Below are positions 37,483-44,426 of a DNA stretch of 64,000 bases, one piece after another (the first letter of the stretch is position 1; every line of letters starts with the position of its first letter). A model generated the notes under the pieces. It did not search any database and was not told the origin of the DNA. It saw only the letters and a program-made list of their open reading frames with translations. Source of the DNA: CAIXSC01 sp046349935 (GTDB lineage: Bacteria; Planctomycetota; Planctomycetia; Pirellulales; Pirellulaceae); the NCBI GenBank assembly GCA_046349935.1, contig JAXMBK010000005.1, positions 124,001 to 188,000 on the forward strand, read 5' to 3'. The position numbers were made by a program, and so were the translations under genes.

Positions 37483-38541
37483 CTACATGCCGTGCTCGAC
37501 CAACCAACGTTCGGCGTCGAGTGCGGCCATGCAGCCGCTGCCGGCCGATGTGATCGCCTGCCGATAATAGTCGTCGGCGACGTCGCCTGCCGCAAAAATC
37601 CCTTCCACGCTCGTCCAAGTGCGAAAGGGTCGCGTCAGTTTCAGATAGCCTTTGTCGTTGACTTCCAGTTTGCCGTTCAGGAACGACGTGTTCGGCGTGT
37701 GGCCGATGGCGACGAACATGCCGATCACCGGCAAGTCGCTGGTCCCGCCCGTCGCGAGGTTCTTCAAGCGCAGCGCGGTGAGTCCCTCTTTTTCGTTCCC
37801 CAGGCACTCTTCGACCACCGAGTTCCAAACGGGTTCGATCTTGGGATTCGAGAGCGCTCGCTCTTGCATGATCTTCGACGCTCGCAGCTGATCGCGTCGA
37901 TGGATCAAGTAGACCTTCGAGGCCATCTTGGTGAGGTACGTGGCCTCTTCGACGGCCGAGTCGCCGCCGCCGATGACCGCGACCGGCTTGTTGCGGAAGC
38001 GCGGCAAGCCGCCGTCGCACACGGCACAGGCGCTTACGCCGCGATTCTTATAGTCGTTTTCGGAGGGGAGCCCGAGGTAGTTCGCGCGAGCGCCGGTGGC
38101 GACGATGACGGTCTGCGCTTCCACGACGCCGTTGTCGCGCGAGATGACCTTGAACGGACGGGTCGACACATCGACGTCGATGACGTCGTCGCCGATCACG
38201 CGCGTGCCGAAGTTGAGCGCTTGCTGCTTCATCAACTCGACCAATTCCACCCCCTGCACGGCGTAGTGCGGCTGGCCGTCCTTTACGTGCCCCTTGGGCG
38301 GAGGCGGCAAATTGTAGTGCCGTTCGGGCGCCACCGCCGACTCAATGAACGCGCGCACGTTGCCGAACGGAAAGCCGGGATAGTTTTCCACTTCGGTGGT
38401 GAAGGCCAATTGCCCGAGCGGAATCATGTCGGGTTGCGGAGTGCCTTCAAAGACGACCGGCTGCAGGTTAGCGCGGGCTGCGTAAATCGCGGCCGACCAG
38501 CCGGCCGGCCCGCTTCCGATGATGACGACTTGTTCTGCCAC
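37483..38541 (-). CDS. trxB: Thioredoxin-disulfide reductase
   Basis: A 352-residue FAD/NADPH flavoenzyme that reduces thioredoxin. The FAD motif is VVIIGSGPAGWSAAIYAARA. The redox-active pair is C172-A-V-C175 in ACAVCDGG. The NADPH motif is VIGGGDSAVEEATYL, and the second FAD site is GIFAAGDVADDYYRQAITSA. The protein is about 30 residues longer than E. coli TrxB, owing to an insert near residues 66-96 (SAVAPERHYNLPPPPKGHVK). The GTG at 38541 is chosen because GAGAGG (38548-38553) lies 6 bases upstream; the ATG at 38577 would add 12 unrelated residues. It diverges from the CstA gene. Confidence 0.93.
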   Translation of the reverse strand: MAEQVVIIGSGPAGWSAAIYAARANLQPVVFEGTPQPDMIPLGQLAFTTEVENYPGFPFGNVRAFIESAVAPERHYNLPPPPKGHVKDGQPHYAVQGVELVELMKQQALNFGTRVIGDDVIDVDVSTRPFKVISRDNGVVEAQTVIVATGARANYLGLPSENDYKNRGVSACAVCDGGLPRFRNKPVAVIGGGDSAVEEATYLTKMASKVYLIHRRDQLRASKIMQERALSNPKIEPVWNSVVEECLGNEKEGLTALRLKNLATGGTSDLPVIGMFVAIGHTPNTSFLNGKLEVNDKGYLKLTRPFRTWTSVEGIFAAGDVADDYYRQAITSAGSGCMAALDAERWLVEHGM

Positions 38542-38704
38542 AATCTGCCTCTCGTTCAACCAAACCGGGAATCGCAAAGCGGCCCATTATGGGGCCGTTT
38601 CCCTGTGGATGGCAGTGGGGGGAATGGCGTTCTGGGCTATAGAGTCTCCCCGTCTGCGAGGCTATCGTAATGCGTTGCTCGACACTCTTGGCGGAGAAAC
38701 CCCT

Positions 38705-40486
38705 ATGAACTTGGTGGCGATCCTGATTGGTTCCGCGATCTTGCTGAGCATCGCGTATCTGACTTACGGCCGCATCCTCTCGCGACTCTTTCGCCTCGAC
38801 CCCGACGCGCAGACGCCCGCCAACGAGATGCGGGACGACAACGACTACCTGCCGCTCGAGACGCACGCCCTGCTGCCGCAACACTTTTCCGCCATCGCCG
38901 CCGCCGGCCCCATCGTCGGCCCGATCCTTGCCGGCCTCATGTTCGGCTGGCTGCCGGCCCTGATTTGGATCCTGGTCGGCTCCATTTTCATCGGCGGCGT
39001 CCACGACTTCTCGTCGCTGGTCGCCTCCATTCGCCACAAAGCCCGCTCAATCGCCGAAGTGGTGCGCGACCACATGACGCCCCGTTCGTACCTCTTGTTC
39101 CTCAGCTTCGTCTGGCTGGCGCTCGTCTACATCGTCGTCGCCTTCACCGACATCACGGCCGCCTCGTTCGTCGGCCGCCAGACGCTCGAAAACGGCCAAG
39201 TCGTCACCGGCGGCGGCATCGCCACCTCGTCGCTGCTGTACTTGGTCCTCCCGATCATCATGGGCCTGTTGCTGCGGTACACCAAACTGTCCATCAACGC
39301 GGCGACGATCATCTTTCTGCCGCTGGTCGGCGTCGCCATCTGGGTTGGTCAGAAGATCCCTTTCGACCTGGGCGCTTGGTTCGGGCTCGACGACCCCGCG
39401 GCCCATAAGGTCTGGGACATTCTTTTGCTGGGGTACTGCCTCGTGGCCGCCGTCATTCCGGTGTGGCTCCTGTTGCAGCCCCGCGGGCACCTCGGCGGCT
39501 ACTTCCTGTACGTCGCGCTCGCGGGCGGCGCCATTGGGCTGTTGCTCGGCGGACAGCCGATCGAGTACCCCGCGTTCATCGGTTGGCAGTCGGTCAAAGG
39601 CGAGCCGCTCGTGCCGATCCTGTTCATCACGATCGCCTGTGGAGCTTGCTCCGGCTTTCATTCGCTCATCGCCTCGGGCACCACCTCGAAACAGTTGCGG
39701 AAAGAGACCGACGCCCGTGTGATCGGCTACGGGGCCATGTTGCTGGAAGCGATGGTCGCCATCGTGTCTCTGGCCTGCGTCATGATCCTTTCGGCCAAGT
39801 CGCCCGTCCTGGCCGGCGGTCCCAAACCGAACTTCATCTACGCGCACGGCATCGGCAACTTCCTGCAAGTGCTGCATGTGCCGCCGGCGCTGGGCGTCTC
39901 GTTCGCGCTGATGGCGTTCACCACGTTCGTTTACGACACGCTGGACGTTTGCACGCGTCTGGGCCGCTACATCATCCAGGAACTTACCGGCTGGCACGAC
40001 GCGCGCGGCAAGTGGCTCGGTACGATCCTCACCGCCGGCGCACCGGCGCTGTTCGTCATGCAAAAGAGCCAGGATGCGACAGGCAAGCCGATTCCCATCT
40101 GGCAACTGTTTTGGTCGCTGTTCGGCGCCAGCAACCAACTGCTCGCCGCCCTCACGCTGCTGGGCGTGACCGTCTGGCTGTGGAAGACGCGCCGCGCGAT
40201 CTGGGTCTTGTTTGTAACCGGTCTGCCCACCGTATTCATGTATGCGATGAGCCTCTGGGCGCTGGTCCGCATCATCCGCTCGAACCTCCCCAGCGACGTC
40301 ATTCTCTCGCGCTTGACCGGCGTCGCCGCCGACTCGGCCGCGCCGGCGGCGACGTCCTTGAATCTGGTTGTTTGGATCGCCATTCTGTTGGTCGGTCTGG
40401 CGGTGCTCATGTTGGTCGAGGCGATCATCGTCTTCACTCGCATGGGCGATCCGCGCCCGCCGTCGCTCAAGCCGGCCGCCGCCTAG
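38705..40486 (+). CDS. cstA: Carbon starvation protein CstA family, peptide/pyruvate transporter
   Basis: A 593-residue polytopic membrane protein. CstA-type proteins import peptides or pyruvate when carbon is scarce. Family marks are LLPQHFSAIAAAGPIVGPIL near the N-terminus, FIGGVHDFSSLVASIRHKAR, TIACGACSGFHSLIASGTTS with KQLRKETDARVIGYGAMLLE, and FTTFVYDTLDVCTRLGRYII near the C-terminus, as well as about 16 hydrophobic segments. The ATG at 38705 follows GGCGGAG; the frame is open further upstream into trxB, but those residues are not family-like. E. coli CstA is about 100 residues longer. No two-component regulator gene is adjacent. Confidence 0.92.
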   Translation: MNLVAILIGSAILLSIAYLTYGRILSRLFRLDPDAQTPANEMRDDNDYLPLETHALLPQHFSAIAAAGPIVGPILAGLMFGWLPALIWILVGSIFIGGVHDFSSLVASIRHKARSIAEVVRDHMTPRSYLLFLSFVWLALVYIVVAFTDITAASFVGRQTLENGQVVTGGGIATSSLLYLVLPIIMGLLLRYTKLSINAATIIFLPLVGVAIWVGQKIPFDLGAWFGLDDPAAHKVWDILLLGYCLVAAVIPVWLLLQPRGHLGGYFLYVALAGGAIGLLLGGQPIEYPAFIGWQSVKGEPLVPILFITIACGACSGFHSLIASGTTSKQLRKETDARVIGYGAMLLEAMVAIVSLACVMILSAKSPVLAGGPKPNFIYAHGIGNFLQVLHVPPALGVSFALMAFTTFVYDTLDVCTRLGRYIIQELTGWHDARGKWLGTILTAGAPALFVMQKSQDATGKPIPIWQLFWSLFGASNQLLAALTLLGVTVWLWKTRRAIWVLFVTGLPTVFMYAMSLWALVRIIRSNLPSDVILSRLTGVAADSAAPAATSLNLVVWIAILLVGLAVLMLVEAIIVFTRMGDPRPPSLKPAAA

Positions 40487-40570
40487 GGCGGCCTTGCGAG
40501 CGCAGCTTCCCGCCTGTCCATGTCACGTCACTCCAATCCTGCACCTCCCTTCCCCTGCGAGACCACGCCC

Positions 40571-42517
40571 ATGAGGAAACTGCTGATCGGGGCCGCGCTG
40601 TGCGGCTTATTCGCCTGCGTCGCATCGACGTTGAACGCCGCGGAATTCACGGTTGAAAAGGACGACGCGGGCGTCACGGTGAAGGTCGACGGCCAACTGT
40701 TCACTCGCTACCTGATCAAATCGGGCGCCAAGCCGATCTTGTGGCCGATCGTCGGTCCCACCGGCAAGGAAATGACGCGGGCCTGGCCGATGCGCGAAGG
40801 GAACATGGACGAGAAGACCGACCACGTGCATCAACGGTCGTTCTGGTTTACGCACGGCGACGTGAACGGCGTAAGCTTCTGGGACGAAATGAAGAATCAC
40901 GGCGACATCGTCCACAAGGAGTTTGTGAAGGTCGAAGGCGGCGCTCAGGCCGTCATCGTTACTCGCAATGATTGGCTGGGGCCCGACGGCAAAAAGATCT
41001 GCCGCGACCTCCGCACGCTGCGATTCGGCGCCGACGGCGAGGCGCGGTGGATCGACTTCGACGTGACCGTTTTCGCCGACGACGCGCCGGCCAAGTTCGG
41101 CGACACGAAGGAAGGAGCGTTCGGCGTCCGCGTGGCGGGGACGATGAACGTCGACAAGAAGCTGGGCGGCAAGATTGTCAACGCTGCCGGCTTGGTCGAC
41201 GACAAAGCTTGGGGCAAGGCCTCGCGCTGGGTCGACTACTACGGACCCGTGGAAGGCGAGACGCTCGGCATCGCCATCCTCAATCACCCTTCCAGCTTTC
41301 GGTATCCATCGCACTGGCACGTTCGTACCTACGGCCTATTCGCGGCCAACCCGTTCGGCCTGCACGACTTCTATAACTCCAAAGATCGCGACGGCAGCCA
41401 TACGGTGAAGCCGGGCGAGTCGTTTACGCTGAAGTACCGCGTCGTCTTTCACAAGGGAGACGAGAAGGCCGGGCGGATCGAACAGCGTTTCGCCGACTAC
41501 TCGAAGGCGATCGCCGACGTTCCGCCGCCGACGGGCGACAAGATCGTTGCGGCTGACGCAAAACTTGAATGGTTGTACACGCGCGAGTATCCGATTCGGG
41601 GCGGATTGACCGAAGGACCGGGCGTCGCGCCGGACGGCAGCATCTATTTCACCGACATTCCGCTCGGCGCCGACGCGGGCCAAATCTTGCGCTTCGACCC
41701 CAAGACGCGCCAAACCACCGCCTTCACGCTCGATAGCGGCAAGGCCAACGGTTTGATCTTTGATCGTGAAGGACGGCTGCTCGCTTGTGAAGGTTCCGAC
41801 CAAGGCGGCCGCCGCGTGTCGCGCTGGAACGTGAAGACGGGCGAGCGCGAAACGATCGTCGACAAGTTCGAGGGGAAACGCTTTAACGCGCCGAACGACC
41901 TATGCGTAGACGCCAAGGGACGGATCTACTTCACCGACCCGCGCTACTTGGGCGATGAACCGCGCGAATTGGAACACCGAGCGGTGTACCTCGTCGACGT
42001 GGATGGCAAGGTGAGCGAATTCACGCACGAGGTGTCGAAGCCGAACGGGATCGCGATCAGCCCCGACGGCAAGTGGCTGTACTTGGCCGACCACGACAAC
42101 GGCAGCGACAAGATCGATCCAGACGCACCGAAGCCGGCGCCGGGCCCGATGAAGATCTACAAGTTTCCGCTCGACGCCGACGGCAAGGCGGCCGGACCGC
42201 GGCAGACGATCGTCGACTTCGGCGATCAAGCCGGCTGCGACGGCATGTGCGTCGACGCCGACGGCCACGTCTACCTGACCGCGCGTGGACCAAAACGTCC
42301 CGGCGTTCTCGTCGTCGACACGAACGGGAAGGAAGTCGCCTTCATCCCAACGGGGCCGGCGGGTCAAGGCGCCGAAGGGAAGCCGGTGGTGGGTTTGCCG
42401 AGCAACGTGGAGTTCGGGATCGGCGACGAAGCGAAGGTGCTGTACGTCACCATCGATGTGAGCCTCTACCGAATTCCGCTCAAAGTCAAAGGCCACCACG
42501 TGCAGTACGCCCCGTAG
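40571..42517 (+). CDS. Exported DUF6807 (PmoA-like) and SMP-30/gluconolactonase fusion
   Basis: A 648-residue protein with a signal peptide (LLIGAALCGLFACVASTLNA) and two domains. Residues about 25-310 are DUF6807/PmoA-like, a planctomycete beta-sandwich family: LFTRYLIKSGAKPILWPIVG, MDEKTDHVHQRSFWFTHGDV, and LGIAILNHPSSFRYPSHWHV. Residues about 345-640 are an SMP-30/gluconolactonase-like propeller with the metal and active-site regions RGGLTEGPGVAPDGSIYFTD, FNAPNDLCVDAKGRIYFTDP, SKPNGIAISPDGKWLYLADH and GCDGMCVDADGHVYLTARGP. The fusion suggests work on a sugar or sugar lactone outside the cytoplasm; this is inference. The stop is the TAG of REP-like copy B. Confidence 0.85.
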   Translation: MRKLLIGAALCGLFACVASTLNAAEFTVEKDDAGVTVKVDGQLFTRYLIKSGAKPILWPIVGPTGKEMTRAWPMREGNMDEKTDHVHQRSFWFTHGDVNGVSFWDEMKNHGDIVHKEFVKVEGGAQAVIVTRNDWLGPDGKKICRDLRTLRFGADGEARWIDFDVTVFADDAPAKFGDTKEGAFGVRVAGTMNVDKKLGGKIVNAAGLVDDKAWGKASRWVDYYGPVEGETLGIAILNHPSSFRYPSHWHVRTYGLFAANPFGLHDFYNSKDRDGSHTVKPGESFTLKYRVVFHKGDEKAGRIEQRFADYSKAIADVPPPTGDKIVAADAKLEWLYTREYPIRGGLTEGPGVAPDGSIYFTDIPLGADAGQILRFDPKTRQTTAFTLDSGKANGLIFDREGRLLACEGSDQGGRRVSRWNVKTGERETIVDKFEGKRFNAPNDLCVDAKGRIYFTDPRYLGDEPRELEHRAVYLVDVDGKVSEFTHEVSKPNGIAISPDGKWLYLADHDNGSDKIDPDAPKPAPGPMKIYKFPLDADGKAAGPRQTIVDFGDQAGCDGMCVDADGHVYLTARGPKRPGVLVVDTNGKEVAFIPTGPAGQGAEGKPVVGLPSNVEFGIGDEAKVLYVTIDVSLYRIPLKVKGHHVQYAP

Positions 42518-42536
42518 CACAGGCTTCCAGCCTGTG
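42512..42536 (+). repeat. REP-like palindrome, copy B (overlaps DUF6807/SMP-30 stop)
   Basis: CCGTAG (stop codon 42515-42517) and CACAGGCT-TCC-AGCCTGTG (42518-42536). Confidence 0.9.
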
Positions 42537-42553
42537 ACCCCCCCCATCCCCAC

Positions 42554-42588
42554 CCCATCTCCCCGTCGCGTGACGACGGGGAGATGGG
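42554..42588. terminator. Hairpin between DUF6807/SMP-30 and kinase genes
   Basis: Perfect 15-bp arms CCCATCTCCCCGTCG (42554-42568) and CGACGGGGAGATGGG (42574-42588) with loop CGTGA. It sits after REP-like copy B just as the hairpin at 4137-4163 sits after copy A. Confidence 0.55.
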
Positions 42589-42625
42589 AGCAGGAATTCC
42601 TGGCGATTCGTGGGAAAGACGAACG

Positions 42626-44191
42626 CTAGCGTCGTCCCACCGCGGGGACGACGCGCGTGTCGAAGAGGCGGTCGTGCAGCGAGCGATGCGACGGCGAGAA
42701 GAAGGTTGCGGCGCCGTCGATCAGGAATACCAGCAGTCCGAGTCCCTCCAGCACGCCGCCGACGAGCGGGTAGCCTTCTAACATCGGGACGACCGTGAGG
42801 ATGCCGACCAGCAACGGCAGCAGTTGAAACAGTCCTCGCAGAGCGAGGACTTGCCGCGGAGGGGCAAGTCCATGTCGGTCGACGATGCGGATCTGGAATA
42901 GGCTCTTACCGACCGACGTCTGCCACGTGCCTTGCAGCAAACAGAATAGCGCCGGGACGACGAACCCCAGTAATTCGACGCCGCCTGCCACCCACTTCAG
43001 CCCCTTCCCGATCAGGTAGCTCTGCAAGATCGAGATCGGAAACATGAACAGGCCCAGGGCGAGCGACACGAGGATGAAGTCGAGCATCCAGGCCAGGAGT
43101 CGGGGGAGGCGATTCGCCGGGGGCATGTCGAGCGGCTGCCAGGCTTCGACCGCTCGGTACAGTTCCTCGTAACTGCCGAATCGCCGTTCGGGACGCGGGT
43201 CGAGCAACCGGATCAGCACCGTGCGCCAGCCGAGCGGCACTTCTTTGGGACAGACTTCGGGAAACTCGACCGTCGGAGGTTCGTCGGAACGCCACCGCTC
43301 TAACAACTGACTCCCGGTCGCCGCATACGGCAAACGGCCGAACGTCATTTCAAAGAGCGTGACGCCGAGCGAGTATTGGTCGCTGGCGACATCGAGCGGC
43401 CGACCGGCGAGCGCTTCCGGGGCGAGATAGTTCGGCGTTCCGGAGACGCTGCCTTCCTGCGAGCGGTCGGAGAGGCGACGGGCGAGTCCGAAGTCGGCCA
43501 GCTTCACATCCCGATCGTGTGCGAGCAGGATATTGCCCGGTTTCAAGTCGCCGTGAACGATGTCGTATTGCTCGGCATGGCGCAGCGCGTCGATCACTTG
43601 GAGGGCAAAGCGGACGACCGTGGCGTAAGGGATGGGGCCGTGGGCGAGTCGTTCGGCCAACGTCTGGCCGCGCACCAACTCCATCGCAAAGAACGGCACT
43701 TCCCCTTCGCGACCGACGTAGTAAATGTGAACGATGTGCGGATGGTTCACTCGCGCTTGCGCGATCGCTTCTTGGAGCAGACGCTGGATATGTTGCGAAT
43801 CGCCCGGACGCGGCGTCGCGCGCCGCAAGACCTTGACGGCCACATACCGCTGCAGCGACTCGTCGAGCGCCCGATAGACAGCGCCCATGCCGCCGGCGCC
43901 AAGCCGCTGCTCGAGCCGATAGTGTTGCAGTTGGCGGCCGACGAGCGAATCGTCGAGACTGGCGTCGGCTTGGGCGACGGCCATGTCGGCCGTCAATTCG
44001 CCCGGCTGCGCGTCCGACAGGACGCCCGTCAGCCTCCCCGGGTCGGTCGGCGCCAAGTAGGCCGTCGTCTCTCCCCCGTCGCGGTCGGCCAACACCTGCG
44101 GCCCATAACGCCGCCCGCAAGCGTCGCACGCGCCGCCCATCCCCGGGTGCATCAAGACCCCTTGCCCGCAAACACAACGATAAAGCGCCAT
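42626..44191 (-). CDS. PknB-like Ser/Thr protein kinase with zinc-ribbon N-terminus and RDD membrane domain
   Basis: A 521-residue protein. Residues 1-30 hold two Cys pairs (CVCG and CDACG) typical of a zinc ribbon. The kinase domain runs about 88-350: glycine loop GAGGMGAVYRALD (98-110), catalytic Lys120 in VAVKVLRR, catalytic loop H213-G-D-L-K-P-G-N, DFG at 233-235, and GTPNYLAPEAL. The catalytic loop reads HGD where most kinases have HRD; Asp215 is kept. The C-terminal 150 residues are an RDD-type membrane domain (LLAWMLDFILVSLALGLFMF; SVGKSLFQIRIVDRHGLAPP). It probably phosphorylates proteins at the inner face of the membrane in answer to an unknown cue. It is bounded by REP-like copies on both sides. 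Confidence 0.9.
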   Translation of the reverse strand: MALYRCVCGQGVLMHPGMGGACDACGRRYGPQVLADRDGGETTAYLAPTDPGRLTGVLSDAQPGELTADMAVAQADASLDDSLVGRQLQHYRLEQRLGAGGMGAVYRALDESLQRYVAVKVLRRATPRPGDSQHIQRLLQEAIAQARVNHPHIVHIYYVGREGEVPFFAMELVRGQTLAERLAHGPIPYATVVRFALQVIDALRHAEQYDIVHGDLKPGNILLAHDRDVKLADFGLARRLSDRSQEGSVSGTPNYLAPEALAGRPLDVASDQYSLGVTLFEMTFGRLPYAATGSQLLERWRSDEPPTVEFPEVCPKEVPLGWRTVLIRLLDPRPERRFGSYEELYRAVEAWQPLDMPPANRLPRLLAWMLDFILVSLALGLFMFPISILQSYLIGKGLKWVAGGVELLGFVVPALFCLLQGTWQTSVGKSLFQIRIVDRHGLAPPRQVLALRGLFQLLPLLVGILTVVPMLEGYPLVGGVLEGLGLLVFLIDGAATFFSPSHRSLHDRLFDTRVVPAVGRR

Positions 44192-44198
44192 ACGCCCC

Positions 44199-44222
44199 CG
44201 TAGGACAGGCTTCCAGCCTGTC
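44199..44222 (+). repeat. REP-like palindrome, copy C (upstream of the kinase gene)
   Basis: CGTAG (44199-44203) and GACAGGCT-TCC-AGCCTGTC (44204-44222). It lies 8 bases upstream of the kinase start, in the opposite orientation to the gene. This copy is not at the end of a gene. Confidence 0.85.
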
Positions 44223-44376
44223 TCCCCTCCACACGCCCCTCCCGCCCAACTGTCCTCCCGCCCAACAGTCCTCTCACGAGTCTTGCTCTGCGATCACGAA
44301 AACATCATAGGCGAATCCACGGGCGCTCGGTGAGGTGCGGCATGACGCAGGCTGGAGGCCTTTCGTGGTTGCTTTT

Positions 44377-44426
44377 CACAGGCTGGAAGCCTGTGCTACG
44401 GCTGTGCTACGGCTGTGCTACGGCTA
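44377..44426 (-). repeat. REP-like palindrome, copy D, with tandem CCGTAGCACAG units
   Basis: Read on the minus strand, the PSCyt stop TAG (44426-44424) is followed by three 11-base units of CCGTAGCACAG type and then the stem-loop CACAGGCT-TCC-AGCCTGTG (44395-44377). A damaged half copy lies at about 44347-44362. Confidence 0.85.

Noticed and set aside
38519..38704. Earlier start of CstA overlapping trxB
   Set aside because: The added residues are not hydrophobic in the manner of the family, and the stretch is the divergent promoter region.
44199..44222. Copy C as a stop-codon-linked element
   Set aside because: No plus-strand gene ends here; it lies upstream of the kinase start. It is kept as a repeat copy but does not count for the stop-codon observation.
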